Positions 1 through 8,233 are shown, numbered from the stretch's first letter. The stretch: 53,525 bases of DNA from an uncultured Eubacteriales bacterium (GCA_902790495.1 CADASK010000023.1:1-53525); one strand, 5' to 3'. The notes: a model not told the origin generated them from the letters alone. Numbers and translations: made by a program.

Positions 1-859
1 GCCCGCCGAGAAGCGGAACATCGGCATCGTGTTCCAGGACTACGCCGTGTGGCCGCACATGACGGTGCTGGAGAACGTGAGCTACCCGCTCAAGAAGCAG
101 CGCCGACCGAAGGATGAGATCCGCCAGCGCGCCATGCACGCCCTGGAGCAGGTGCACATGACCGAGTACGCCAACCACCTGCCCAACCAGCTCTCCGGCG
201 GCCAGCAGCAGCGCGTGGCCATCGCGCGCGCCCTGGTGGTGGACAGCGACGTGCTGGTGATGGACGAGCCCATCACCAACCTGGACGCCAAGCTGCGCGA
301 GGAGATGCTGCTGGAGATCCGCATGATCCAGAAGCGGCTGGGCGCGACCATCCTCTACATCACCCACGACCAGCAGAGCGCCCTGCAGCTGTGCGATAAG
401 ATGGCCATCATGGAGCAGGACGGCAGGCTGTGCCAGTACGGCACGGACGAGGACGTGATCCTGCGCCCGGCCAACCGCTTCACCTTCGAGTTCATCGGGG
501 TGTCGAATTTCATCCCGGTGGAGAAGGACGGCCAGGGCGTGAAGCTGTGCTGCGGCGAGAAGATCCCCTATCCCGGCGAGGTGCCCGCGGAGGCCCTGCA
601 GGGCGGCTGGGAGCTGGGCGTGCGGCCCAACGACATCGTGTTCGACAGCGCGTCCCCGATCCGCGCCAGGGTGGACTCCAAGGTCTTTCTTGGCAGCGAG
701 TACAACTACTTCCTCTCCATCGGCCAGAAGCAGATCCGCGTGCAGCAGAGCATGCTGGACGCCCGCACCAAGGGCGTTGCCAACGAGGGCGAGGAGGTCG
801 GCGTGCGCTTCCTGAACACCCGCTTCTACCCCGCGAAGAAAGGAGCTGAGACGGCATGA
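1..859 (+). CDS. ABC transporter ATP-binding protein, 5'-truncated
   Basis: The gene enters from outside the window; the reading frame starts at base 2. The Walker A region is missing and the visible part begins just before the Q-loop (VFQDYAVWPHM). The signature LSGGQQQRVAIARAL, the Walker B DEPITNLDAKLRE and the switch histidine (YITHDQ) follow. The last ~110 residues form a C-terminal TOBE-like extension, as in the PotA/FbpC/AfuC family of importer ATPases. The stop codon overlaps the start of the permease gene (ATGA), so the two are translationally coupled. It would power a binding-protein-dependent importer of the Fe3+/AfuABC class; the substrate cannot be read from the sequence. DEPITNLD is a slight departure from the usual DEPLSNLD. 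Confidence 0.93.
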   Translation, partial: PAEKRNIGIVFQDYAVWPHMTVLENVSYPLKKQRRPKDEIRQRAMHALEQVHMTEYANHLPNQLSGGQQQRVAIARALVVDSDVLVMDEPITNLDAKLREEMLLEIRMIQKRLGATILYITHDQQSALQLCDKMAIMEQDGRLCQYGTDEDVILRPANRFTFEFIGVSNFIPVEKDGQGVKLCCGEKIPYPGEVPAEALQGGWELGVRPNDIVFDSASPIRARVDSKVFLGSEYNYFLSIGQKQIRVQQSMLDARTKGVANEGEEVGVRFLNTRFYPAKKGAETA

Positions 860-2580
860 AGAACTACAGCGGCGTGAGCGCCGACCTGGCGGCTGTGGAC
901 GGGCGCAAGCGCCTGGACATGGACAAGCTCATGACGGTGATCTGCTTCCTGCTGCTGATGATCATCGTGGTCATTCCCATCGTGATGATCATCTACAACG
1001 CCTTCTTCTATGAGGGCAAGCTGGAAATCAACATGTTTGTGGAGCAGCTGACCGAGCCGAACAACCTCGGCGCCATGTGGAATACGCTGAAGATCGCCGT
1101 GTTCACGACCATCCTCGGCACCATCATGGGCGTGTTCTACGCCTGGCTGCTCGGGCGCAGCGACATCCCGGCCAAGGGCCTGATGCGTGCCCTGTTCAAC
1201 ATCCCCTACATGTTCCCGCCCTTCCTGGGCGCCATGGCGTGGGATATGATGTTCAACGGCCGCTCGGGCTACATCAACAAGTGGCTGGTGTCTCTCTTCG
1301 GCCTCAGCTCCATGCCCATCAACATCAACTCGGTGGCCGGCATCGTCTTCGTCGAGGTCAGCTACTACTTCCCCTTCGTGTTCATGCAGGTGGTGTCCGC
1401 CCTGGAGCGCATGGACCCGACCCTGGAGGAATCCGCCCGCATCGCCGGCGCGAAGCAGCGGCAGGTCATCTGGAAGATCACCCTGCCCCTGGTCAAGCCC
1501 GCCATTTCCGCCGGCGCCCTGCTGATCCTGACCACCTCCCTGGCGCACTTCGGCGTGCCAGCCATCCTGGGCTACGCCAAGCGCATCTACACCCTGCCGA
1601 CCCGCATCTATGAGGTCATCTACAACTCAGGCGGCTCCTTCGACGGCATCCGCCAGGGCGCCGCCATCTCCGTGATGCTGGTGGTGGTGGTGTCGCTGGC
1701 CCTGATCCTGCAGAACCGCATCCTCTCCGCCGGCAGCTACGACATCATCAAGGGCAAGTCGATGCGCCCTACGCTGATCAAGCTGCGCGGCGCGAAGATC
1801 CCGCTGTTCCTGCTGGCGATCCTGACGCTGGTGCTCATCGTCATCGTGCCCCTGGTGATGATCGTGCTGATCTCCTTCCTGAAGGCCTACGGCCTGCCGC
1901 TGGCGTTCAAGAACTTCACCTTCGCCCAGTACGAGAAGGTCTTCGCGGCTAACGGCACCATCGCCTCCATCCGCAACTCGCTCTTCGTCTCCATCACGGC
2001 CGGCATCATCTGTATGTTCCTGGGCACGCTGGTAGCCTACGTCGTGCAGAAGATCCGTCCCAAGGGCAAGGGTGTGCTGGAGGTCATCTCCATGCTGCCC
2101 TACGCCATCCCGGGCACGGTGCTGTCCATCGGCGTCATCCTGGCCTGGAGCGGCCGCATCGCCGGCATCAACCTCTACAACACCATCTGGATCATCCTGG
2201 TGGCCTACCTGGCGCGCTACCTGTCCTTCAGCATGAAGACCTCCTCGGCGGCCCTGCTGCAGGTGCACTCGTCGCTGGAGGAGGCGGCCCGTGTCTGCGG
2301 CGCGAGCCACACGGAGAGCCTGGCGGACATCACGCTGCCGCTGATCCGCCCTGCCATGGTCTCCGGCTTCTTCCTGATCTTCCTGCCGGCCATGCGCGAG
2401 GTGACGACCTCCATCCTGCTCTACGGCCCCTACACGCGCACCCTGGGCGTGCAGATCTACTCCCTGCGTGACGCCGGCATGATTCCGCAGGCGGCGGCCC
2501 TGGCGACCGTGGCCATCGGCATCATCATCATCCTGAACACCATCGTCACCAAGCTGACCAAGGACAGGAAGGGGGTTTGA
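856..2580 (+). CDS. ABC transporter permease, fused two-domain (AfuB/FbpB type)
   Basis: This 574-residue membrane protein carries two binding-protein-dependent permease domains in one chain. Each has an EAA loop that contacts the ATPases (EESARIAGAKQRQ near residue 195; EEAARVCGASHTES near residue 475). About twelve hydrophobic segments are visible, starting around residues 28-52. The fused layout is that of FbpB/AfuB iron(III) or hexose-phosphate importers. It overlaps the upstream ATPase gene by ATGA and lies 6 bp before a second ATPase gene. No substrate-binding protein for this system is in view; it may lie upstream of the window. Confidence 0.93.
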   Translation: MKNYSGVSADLAAVDGRKRLDMDKLMTVICFLLLMIIVVIPIVMIIYNAFFYEGKLEINMFVEQLTEPNNLGAMWNTLKIAVFTTILGTIMGVFYAWLLGRSDIPAKGLMRALFNIPYMFPPFLGAMAWDMMFNGRSGYINKWLVSLFGLSSMPININSVAGIVFVEVSYYFPFVFMQVVSALERMDPTLEESARIAGAKQRQVIWKITLPLVKPAISAGALLILTTSLAHFGVPAILGYAKRIYTLPTRIYEVIYNSGGSFDGIRQGAAISVMLVVVVSLALILQNRILSAGSYDIIKGKSMRPTLIKLRGAKIPLFLLAILTLVLIVIVPLVMIVLISFLKAYGLPLAFKNFTFAQYEKVFAANGTIASIRNSLFVSITAGIICMFLGTLVAYVVQKIRPKGKGVLEVISMLPYAIPGTVLSIGVILAWSGRIAGINLYNTIWIILVAYLARYLSFSMKTSSAALLQVHSSLEEAARVCGASHTESLADITLPLIRPAMVSGFFLIFLPAMREVTTSILLYGPYTRTLGVQIYSLRDAGMIPQAAALATVAIGIIIILNTIVTKLTKDRKGV

Positions 2581-2586
2581 GCAGCC

Positions 2587-3699
2587 ATGGCAGATCAGAT
2601 TGTGCTGAACCATGTGACGAAGAAATTCACCACCAAAACCCTCGGCGACATCGTGGCGGTGGACGATTTCAACCTGAATGTCCACGAGGGCGAGTGCTTC
2701 TCCTTCCTGGGCCCCTCCGGCTGCGGCAAATCCACGACCCTGCGCATGATCGCGGGCTTTGAGGACCTGACCGAGGGCGAGATCGAGCTGTGCGGACGCC
2801 TGGTGTCCAGCAGCAAGAAGAACCTCTACGTGCCGCCCGAGGAGCGCGGACTGGGCATGGTGTTCCAGGCCTTCGCGGTGTGGCCCCACATGAACGTGTT
2901 CGAGAACGTGGCCTTCCCGCTGCGCATCCAGAAACTCAACAAGACCGACATCGTCAAGCGCGTGAACGAGGCCCTGCACCACACGAGCCTCACGGGCCTG
3001 GAGAACGTGTTCCCCGGCGACCTGAGCGGCGGCCAGCAGCAGCGCATCGCCCTGGCCCGCGCCATCGTGACCAACCCGAAGGTGATGCTGCTGGACGAGC
3101 CGCTGTCCAACCTCGACCCCAAGCTGCGCGAGACCATGCGCTTTGAGATCAAGGCCCTGCAGCGCAAGTTCAACTTCACCATCATCTTCGTGACCCACGA
3201 CCAGAGCGAGGCCATGGCCATCTCCGACCGGATGATGGTGTGCGACATGGGCAGGATCATGCAGATCGACACGCCCGAGAACCTCTACAACAAGCCCTGC
3301 AACCGCTTTGTGCACAACTTCCTGGGCGAGAGCACCTTCATCGAGGTGGCGGTGCAGGACGGCAAGGCCTACCCGAAGGGCCATATGGAGCAGGCGCTGG
3401 ATCTCGCCGTGCCCGCCGACGCCGCCAGCGAGATGGTGGTGGCGACCCGCCCGAACGAGATCGCCCTGACCGGCCCGGGGGAGGGCGGCTTCGCGACCCA
3501 CATCGAGAAGCGCATCTTCCTGACCGACCGCACCGAGTACCTGGTGCCGGTGGGCGAGCAGCTGCTCAAGGTGCAGACGCCCCACCGCGTGACCTTCGCC
3601 GAGGGCGAGGCCTGCGCCGTGCATCTGGTGGAGCCGATGTGGTATCCGGCCGACGACGCCGAGGCCGACAAGGAGCGCGCCAGGCGTCAGCTGGTGTGA
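2587..3699 (+). CDS. ABC transporter ATP-binding protein (second ATPase of the operon)
   Basis: A complete 370-residue importer ATPase. It has Walker A (GPSGCGKST, ~residue 42), a Q-loop (VFQAFAVWPHMN), signature LSGGQQQRIALARAI, Walker B LLDEPLSNLDPKLRE and the switch FVTHDQSEA. The C-terminal third is a TOBE-type regulatory region. It follows the fused permease by 6 bp and ends the operon. One permease flanked by two different ATPase genes suggests either a heterodimeric ATPase pair or a duplicated subunit; the sequence does not decide which. The C-terminal tail is charged. Confidence 0.93.
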   Translation: MADQIVLNHVTKKFTTKTLGDIVAVDDFNLNVHEGECFSFLGPSGCGKSTTLRMIAGFEDLTEGEIELCGRLVSSSKKNLYVPPEERGLGMVFQAFAVWPHMNVFENVAFPLRIQKLNKTDIVKRVNEALHHTSLTGLENVFPGDLSGGQQQRIALARAIVTNPKVMLLDEPLSNLDPKLRETMRFEIKALQRKFNFTIIFVTHDQSEAMAISDRMMVCDMGRIMQIDTPENLYNKPCNRFVHNFLGESTFIEVAVQDGKAYPKGHMEQALDLAVPADAASEMVVATRPNEIALTGPGEGGFATHIEKRIFLTDRTEYLVPVGEQLLKVQTPHRVTFAEGEACAVHLVEPMWYPADDAEADKERARRQLV

Positions 3700-3719
3700 G
3701 CCCTGGAATGGTTTCCCTG

Positions 3720-3753
3720 CCGGGAGCGTACCCTGTGTGCGCCCCGGTTTTTT
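3720..3753 (+). terminator. Rho-independent terminator of the first ABC operon
   Basis: Arms CCGGG-(A)-GCG and CGC-CCCGG pair around a ~11-nt loop, with one bulged A, and are followed by six T. It lies 20 bp past the ATPase stop codon. Confidence 0.7.
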
Positions 3754-4070
3754 GCTGCAGTTGCGGAGCTCACGCCGGGGAGAAGGATGCCCGGCGGGGA
3801 TCGGAATAACACAAAATGGGAGTCGCGCATGGAACTGGCTTAAGCTGTGTATCTCCAAAGTTTTTCCTGTGTAACGTGTTGTTCACACTTGTAAACCCCC
3901 TTGACAAAAGGCTGGGAATGGTACAAAATATGGTATTGTAAAAACCCATCACACTCAAGATGTGGGTTGCTTTGCGGTGTCCCACGGGCGACGTGTTTCT
4001 GCGGCCTCATTTGGCCGGAAGGCGGGCCCGGCCGCAGGGCGGAAGAATCTGAAACAGGGGGATGATTCCC
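3754..4070 (+). promoter_or_regulatory. AT-richer upstream region and structured leader of nrdD
   Basis: No gene is seen here. A perfect TTGACA lies at 3901-3906, but no good -10 sits 17 bp away; TACAAA at 3922 (15 bp) is the nearest. The imperfect palindrome TACAA-N9-TTGTA spans 3922-3940, where a regulator could bind. Downstream, CTGCGGCC (3999-4006) pairs with GGCCGCAG (4030-4037) to form a hairpin in the presumed leader, 17 nt before the ribosome-binding site. The region is the obvious control point for the anaerobic reductase operon; the exact promoter is uncertain. Confidence 0.4.
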
Positions 4071-6353
4071 ATGATACGCAGCATCATCAAGCGCGACGGA
4101 CGGCACGTGCTGTATGACCAGAGCAAGATTGCCTCCGCGGTGCTCCGCGCCATGGAGTCGGTGCGGGAGGGCAACGCGGAGGACGCGGCCCGCGTCGCCA
4201 ACGCGGTGGAGGCCAAGCTGGAGGCCCTCTTCCCGTCCAAGTCGCCGGACATCGAGACGATCCAGGACACCGTCGAGCGCCAGCTGATGGACTACGGCTA
4301 CAACGACACGGCGAAGGCCTACATCCTCTACCGTGCCAACCGCACCACCACCCGCGACGCCAACACGGCCCTGATGAAGACCATCAACGAGATCACCCAG
4401 GAGGACGCCATCGACAGCGACCTGAAGCGGGACAACGCCAACATCGACGGCAACACCGCCATGGGCAGCATGCTGCAGATCGGCTCCGCGGGCGCGAAGG
4501 CCTATAACGAGATGTACCTGCTGCGCCCGGAGCACGCCAAGGCCTTCCGGGAGGGCGATATCTATATCCACGATTTCGACTTCTACCACATGACCACCAC
4601 CTGCACGCAGATCGATATCCTCAGCCTGTTCCACGGCGGCTTCTCCACCGGGCACGGCTACCTGCGTGAGCCTCAGTCGATTCAGAGCTACGCGGCGCTG
4701 GCGGCGATCGCGATCCAGTCCAATCAGAACGATCAGCACGGCGGCCAGTCCATCCCCAACTTCGACTACGCGATGGCCGAGGGCGTGGGCAAGACCTATC
4801 ACAAGAACTTCCTGCGCATCCTGACCGACGTGGTGGAGGACAGGCTGGACGCGGACGACCTGGGCGACACCGTGCGCAAGGTCGTGATGGAGACCGAGCG
4901 CACCCAGGGCGAGCTGGCCAAGCTGGAGAACAAGCCCGGCTTCGACGGCAAGCTGGCCAACGCCCTCTCCGCGGCGCTGGACATCAACGGCCACGAGCTG
5001 CTGCACCTGCTGGAGCGCGTGCGCTCCCGCGCGTGGAAGCGTACCGACCACGAGACCTTCCAGGCCATGGAGGGCTTCGTGCACAATCTGAACACGATGC
5101 ACTCCCGCGCCGGCGCCCAGACGCCCTTCTCCTCCATCAACTACGGCACGGACATCACCCCCGAGGGCCGCATGGCCATGCGCAACGTGCTGCTGGCCCT
5201 GGACGCGGGCCTGGGCCACGGCGAGACCTGCATCTTCCCGATCCACATCTTCAAGGTGAAGGAAGGCGTCAACTACAACCCCGACGATCCGAACTACGAC
5301 CTGTTCCGCCTCAGCTGCAAGGTCAGCGCCAAGCGGCTGTTCCCGAACTTCGTGTTCCTGGATTCCCCCTACAACCTGCAGTACTACGTGCCCGGCCGTC
5401 CCGAGACTGAGGTGGCCACCATGGGCTGCCGCACCCGCGTGATCGGCAATGTGTACGACCCCAACCGGCAGATCTCCTACTCCCGCGGCAACCTGTCCTT
5501 CACCTCCATCAACCTGCCGCGCATCGCCCTGGAGAGCCATCACGACGAGGCCGCCTTCTACAAGCGGCTGGATGAGATGCTGGAGCTGGTGGCCCAGCAG
5601 CTGCTGGACCGCTTTGAAATCCAGGCCCAGAAGCACGTGTACAACTTCCCCTTCCTGATGGGGCAGGGCGTGTGGCTGGATTCGGACAAGCTGCACGTCG
5701 CCGACCAGATCCGCGAGGTGCTGCGCCACGGCACGCTGTCCATCGGCTTCATCGGCCTGGCGGAGACCCTGACCGCCCTCTACGGCCATCACCACGGCGA
5801 GAGCGCCGAGATGGAGGAGAAGGGCATCGCCATCATCCAGCACATGCGCGACTTCTGTGACCGGAAGTCCCAGGCGATGAAGATGAACTTCACCCTGCTG
5901 GCGACCCCCGCCGAGGGCCTCTCCGGCAAGTTCATCAAGCAGGATCAGAAGCGCTACGGCAAGCTGCCCGGCATCACCGACCGCGAGTACTACACCAACA
6001 GCTTCCACATCCCGGTGTGGTTCCCGATCTCGGCCTACGACAAGATCCGCCTGGAGGCGCCCTACCACGCCCTGTGCAACGCCGGCCACATCAGCTATGT
6101 GGAGTTGGACGGCGACACCGCCCGCAACGTGGAGGCCTTTGAGCAGGTGGTGCGCTGGATGCACGACTGCAACATCGGCTACGGCAGCATCAACCACCCG
6201 GTGGACCGCGACCCGGTGTGCGGCTACGTGGGCGTCATCGGCGACGTGTGCCCGCGCTGCGGCCGCCGCGAAGGCCACCGCGTCCCCCAGAACCGCATCG
6301 ACGAGCTGAAAAAGCTCTACCCCGATGTGGTGGCGTTCAGGGGAATTGAGTAA
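4071..6353 (+). CDS. nrdD: Anaerobic (class III) ribonucleoside-triphosphate reductase, catalytic subunit without its glycyl-radical domain
   Basis: This enzyme reduces ribonucleoside triphosphates to dNTPs in anaerobes. ATG 4071 is chosen over ATG 4062 because the ribosome-binding site (AGGGGGA, 4056-4061) ends directly at 4062 but is 9 bp from 4071; the product is 760 residues. Residues ~1-95 are an ATP-cone allosteric domain (IIKRDGRHVLYDQSKI). The barrel follows, with the active-site loop GCRTRVIGN. A zinc-type cluster C-x9-C-x2-C is seen near residues 717-730 (VCGY...CPRCG). In usual NrdD the glycyl-radical segment (RITGY or similar) follows in the same chain. Here the protein stops ~30 residues after the zinc site, and that segment is the next gene. 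It is followed by the radical segment gene and nrdG in one operon. Confidence 0.95.
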   Translation: MIRSIIKRDGRHVLYDQSKIASAVLRAMESVREGNAEDAARVANAVEAKLEALFPSKSPDIETIQDTVERQLMDYGYNDTAKAYILYRANRTTTRDANTALMKTINEITQEDAIDSDLKRDNANIDGNTAMGSMLQIGSAGAKAYNEMYLLRPEHAKAFREGDIYIHDFDFYHMTTTCTQIDILSLFHGGFSTGHGYLREPQSIQSYAALAAIAIQSNQNDQHGGQSIPNFDYAMAEGVGKTYHKNFLRILTDVVEDRLDADDLGDTVRKVVMETERTQGELAKLENKPGFDGKLANALSAALDINGHELLHLLERVRSRAWKRTDHETFQAMEGFVHNLNTMHSRAGAQTPFSSINYGTDITPEGRMAMRNVLLALDAGLGHGETCIFPIHIFKVKEGVNYNPDDPNYDLFRLSCKVSAKRLFPNFVFLDSPYNLQYYVPGRPETEVATMGCRTRVIGNVYDPNRQISYSRGNLSFTSINLPRIALESHHDEAAFYKRLDEMLELVAQQLLDRFEIQAQKHVYNFPFLMGQGVWLDSDKLHVADQIREVLRHGTLSIGFIGLAETLTALYGHHHGESAEMEEKGIAIIQHMRDFCDRKSQAMKMNFTLLATPAEGLSGKFIKQDQKRYGKLPGITDREYYTNSFHIPVWFPISAYDKIRLEAPYHALCNAGHISYVELDGDTARNVEAFEQVVRWMHDCNIGYGSINHPVDRDPVCGYVGVIGDVCPRCGRREGHRVPQNRIDELKKLYPDVVAFRGIE

Positions 6354-6389
6354 TGATTTTTTGAAAGTGTGATTTTGGAGGTATTGATT

Positions 6390-6584
6390 ATGGACGAACA
6401 GATGAAGACCCAGACCCCCACCGCGACCCTCGACAACCAGGACGAAAAGCTCGGCGAGGGCGTGGGCTTCGAGCGCATTCGCCGCATCACCGGCTACCTT
6501 GTGGGCACCATGGACAAGTGGAACGACGCCAAGCGCGCCGAGGAACGCGACCGGGTCAAGCACAGCCTGGCCCAGGACGCCTGA
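6390..6584 (+). CDS. Stand-alone glycyl-radical domain of class III ribonucleotide reductase (64 aa)
   Basis: A 64-residue protein whose second half (from ~residue 27) reads FERIRRITGYLVGTMDKWND, followed by a charged AKRAEERDRVKH segment. This is the C-terminal glycyl-radical segment normally fused to NrdD; Gly35 in RITGY is the expected radical site. The first ~25 residues are polar linker. It has its own GGAGG (6377-6381), 8 bp before ATG 6390, and starts 36 bp after the nrdD stop. It overlaps nrdG (TGATG), so it is translated as a separate gene and not by readthrough. NrdG should install the radical on this small protein, which must then dock on NrdD. A functional analogue for another glycyl-radical enzyme is YfiD/GrcA of pyruvate formate-lyase, but that is a spare part, whereas here the main copy lacks the domain. 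Confidence 0.9.
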   Translation: MDEQMKTQTPTATLDNQDEKLGEGVGFERIRRITGYLVGTMDKWNDAKRAEERDRVKHSLAQDA

Positions 6585-7114
6585 TGACAGCGGGCGCGCC
6601 GGCCATCCGCCTGGCGGGCATGACGCGGGACAGCATCGTGGACGGGCCGGGCATTCGCACGACCTTCTACGTCCAGGGCTGCCCGCACCACTGCCCGGGG
6701 TGCCACAACCCGGAGACCTGGCCCTTCGAGGGCGGCGCGGAACGGACGGCGGAGGAGCTTTTCTCCGTGGTGCGCGAAAACCCGCTGTGCCGGGGCGTGA
6801 CCTTCTCCGGCGGCGAGCCCTTCGCCCAGGCGGAGGCCCTGCTGCCCCTGGCCCTCCTGCTGAAGGACGCGGGCTACGAAGTCGCCTCCTACACCGGCTA
6901 CCTGTACGAGCACCTGGCGGCGGGCACCAAGGCCCAGCGGGAGCTGCTGCGCCACATCGACGTGCTGATCGACGGGCCCTTCATCCTCGCGCAGCGCAGC
7001 CTGGAGCTGAACTTCCGCGGCAGCCGCAACCAGCGCGTGCTGAACGTGCCCGAGAGCCTGAAGCAGGGCAAGGCGGTGGAGGAGACCAGCCCCAGATGGC
7101 TGGGCGAATACTGA
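6584..7114 (+). CDS. nrdG: Anaerobic ribonucleotide reductase activating protein (radical SAM)
   Basis: A 176-residue radical-SAM activase that generates the glycyl radical on NrdD, here presumably on the separate 64-residue protein. The CX3CX2C cluster motif is CPHHCPGC (~residues 33-40), preceded by DSIVDGPGIRTTFYVQG. The SAM-binding TFSGGEPFAQ follows (~residue 76). ATG 6584 overlaps the stop of the preceding gene (TGATG), showing translational coupling. It ends the operon before a strong terminator. Confidence 0.96.
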   Translation: MTAGAPAIRLAGMTRDSIVDGPGIRTTFYVQGCPHHCPGCHNPETWPFEGGAERTAEELFSVVRENPLCRGVTFSGGEPFAQAEALLPLALLLKDAGYEVASYTGYLYEHLAAGTKAQRELLRHIDVLIDGPFILAQRSLELNFRGSRNQRVLNVPESLKQGKAVEETSPRWLGEY

Positions 7115-7128
7115 CAACAGAAAAAAGA

Positions 7129-7183
7129 GAACAGGCATGCCGGACGGGAAACCGTGTCATGGGCATGCCTGTTCTTTTGTTCT
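7129..7183 (+). terminator. Terminator of the nrd operon
   Basis: A perfect 13-bp stem (GAACAGGCATGCC / GGCATGCCTGTTC) closes a 20-nt loop and is followed by TTTTGTTCTTT. Confidence 0.9.
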
Positions 7184-7190
7184 TTGGGCG

Positions 7191-7320
7191 AGCCCTCTCA
7201 GTCTCGCTTCGCTCGACAGCTCTCCCAGAGGGAGAGCCAAGGTGTAAGTGCGGCTGCGGGCGAAGGGTTGTCAGGGGGCGATCGCAAAGCCCCCTGCCCG
7301 CGCCCGCAGGCGCGGAACCC
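7191..7320 (+). repeat. Dispersed palindromic element, composite copy (module 1 + module 2)
   Basis: Module 1 (7191-7241) opens CCCTCTCAGTC and holds two small hairpins; the second is GCTCTCCC-aga-GGGAGAGC. Module 2 (7259-7320) has stem CAGGGGGC / GCCCCCTG around loop GATCGCAAA, then hairpin CGCGCC-cgca-GGCGCG. The element fills the gap between the nrd terminator and the rpiR stop codon, which it abuts. The same composite recurs at 37424 and 39809. Confidence 0.9.
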
Positions 7321-8054
7321 TACTGCCTGACAGTGAGGCAGGCGAAGAGCGTATCCACAACGGCCATCTGCGCCAGGCGGGCATAGGCGTTGCTGCCCAG
7401 GAACGAGCCGCCCGCCGTCACCAGCACCACGTCGGCGCTCTGGGCCACCGCGCTGTCGGCGCTGTTGGTGATGCAGAGCGTCGCCGCGCCGTGCCCGCGG
7501 GCAGCGGCCAGAGCATCCGCGACGGAGGCGGTGGCGCCGGTGCAGGAGATGGCCAGCACGGCGTCCTGCGGGGACAGGCCCGACTGAGAGAGCATCATGG
7601 AGGAGCGATCCGACCAGATGTTGGCCCGGATGCCCAGCTTGAGCAGCTGATGGCGCAGGTAGCTGGCAATGGGCGCTGAGCCGCCCGTGGCGTAGACGTC
7701 GATGTTGCGGGCGGAGGCCAGCAGCCCGACGGCGCGGGTCAGGGCTTCGTCGTCCAGCGTGCGCAGGGAGGTCTGCACGCTGTCCAGGCAGCCCGCGAAC
7801 ACCTTGCGCTTGATCTCGCTGTGGCTGTCGGCCTCGGCGATGGGCTCGGCGGCCGGGGCTTGTCGGGCGAGGGCGATCTTGTAATCCTTCAGCCCGGTGT
7901 AGCCCGCGTGGCGGCACCAGCGCACCACGGTCGGCTCGGAGACCCCGCAGTTTAGGGCGATCTCCGAGAGGGAGAGCTGGAGGATGCCGCTGCCCTGGGC
8001 GGCGAAGTAGGCGGCGACCTGCTGCTCAGCGGCGCCGGAACCGGTTTGCGGCAT
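7320..8054 (-). CDS. MurR/RpiR-family transcriptional regulator (HTH + SIS)
   Basis: A 244-residue regulator. The N-terminal RpiR-type helix-turn-helix (~residues 1-77) contains SLSEIALNCGVSEPTVVRWC. The C-terminal SIS domain (~residues 108-230) binds phosphosugars in this family (VYATGGSAPIASYLRHQL; AISCTGATASVADAL). GGGAGG lies 8 bp before the ATG. It sits in the same orientation as, and downstream of, the transketolase genes, next to two divergent promoters and a perfect palindrome at 10241. It is therefore the likely sugar-phosphate-responsive controller of this block. Whether it represses or activates cannot be told. Confidence 0.9.
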   Translation of the reverse strand: MPQTGSGAAEQQVAAYFAAQGSGILQLSLSEIALNCGVSEPTVVRWCRHAGYTGLKDYKIALARQAPAAEPIAEADSHSEIKRKVFAGCLDSVQTSLRTLDDEALTRAVGLLASARNIDVYATGGSAPIASYLRHQLLKLGIRANIWSDRSSMMLSQSGLSPQDAVLAISCTGATASVADALAAARGHGAATLCITNSADSAVAQSADVVLVTAGGSFLGSNAYARLAQMAVVDTLFACLTVRQ

Positions 8055-8113
8055 CTCAAAACCTCCCTTCTGAATTATTTTTAGTTTAAGAATGTTTCAT
8101 TACTGTAAGATAG

Positions 8114-8233
8114 CTTTCGGCCTATCGGCCGACCCGGGGGCTTTGCGGTCATGTCGCTGCCGCTTTCGCCTCACTGAAAACTCCACACTGTGGAGTTTTC
8201 CGGGCGTTCGGCGCCCCCGGGACCCCTTCGCCC
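8114..8233 (-). repeat. Dispersed palindromic element, long subtype with extra hairpin (upstream of rpiR)
   Basis: Read on the minus strand, this has the element's outer stem CCCGGGGGC / GCCCCCGGG and second hairpin TCGGCC-gata-GGCCGA. The usual 9-nt loop is replaced by ~85 nt that include a perfect 25-nt palindrome (8176-8200, arms GAAAACTCCACA / TGTGGAGTTTTC). The conserved CGCAAA end of the loop is kept. It lies in the sense direction between the tkt stop and rpiR, ending 60 bp before the rpiR start. Confidence 0.8.

Noticed and set aside
3922-3940. TACAA-N9-TTGTA as an NrdR box before nrdD
   Set aside because: NrdR boxes are ~16 bp with ACA...TGT arms and come in pairs ~31 bp apart. This palindrome has an odd length, a poor centre and no partner at the right distance, so I list it only as part of the upstream region.
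6350-6392. nrdD and the 64-aa gene as one gene broken by a sequencing error
   Set aside because: A stop codon, a 36-bp gap, a full GGAGG at correct spacing and an ATG followed by a polar linker all fit a real gene start. A single indel would not create these.
3840-6563. Very long open frames antisense to nrdD and other genes (up to ~900 codons, for example also 1627-3858 and 22321-24354 on the minus strand)
   Set aside because: They arise from high GC at third positions on the coding strand. Their products are His/Val/Gly/Arg-rich, show no domain, have no ribosome-binding site and lie wholly inside well-supported genes.
7259-7320. GCGATCGC in the loop region as a cyanobacterial HIP1 site
   Set aside because: The octamer occurs only inside the palindromic element, not scattered through genes, and the gene content is clearly not cyanobacterial.
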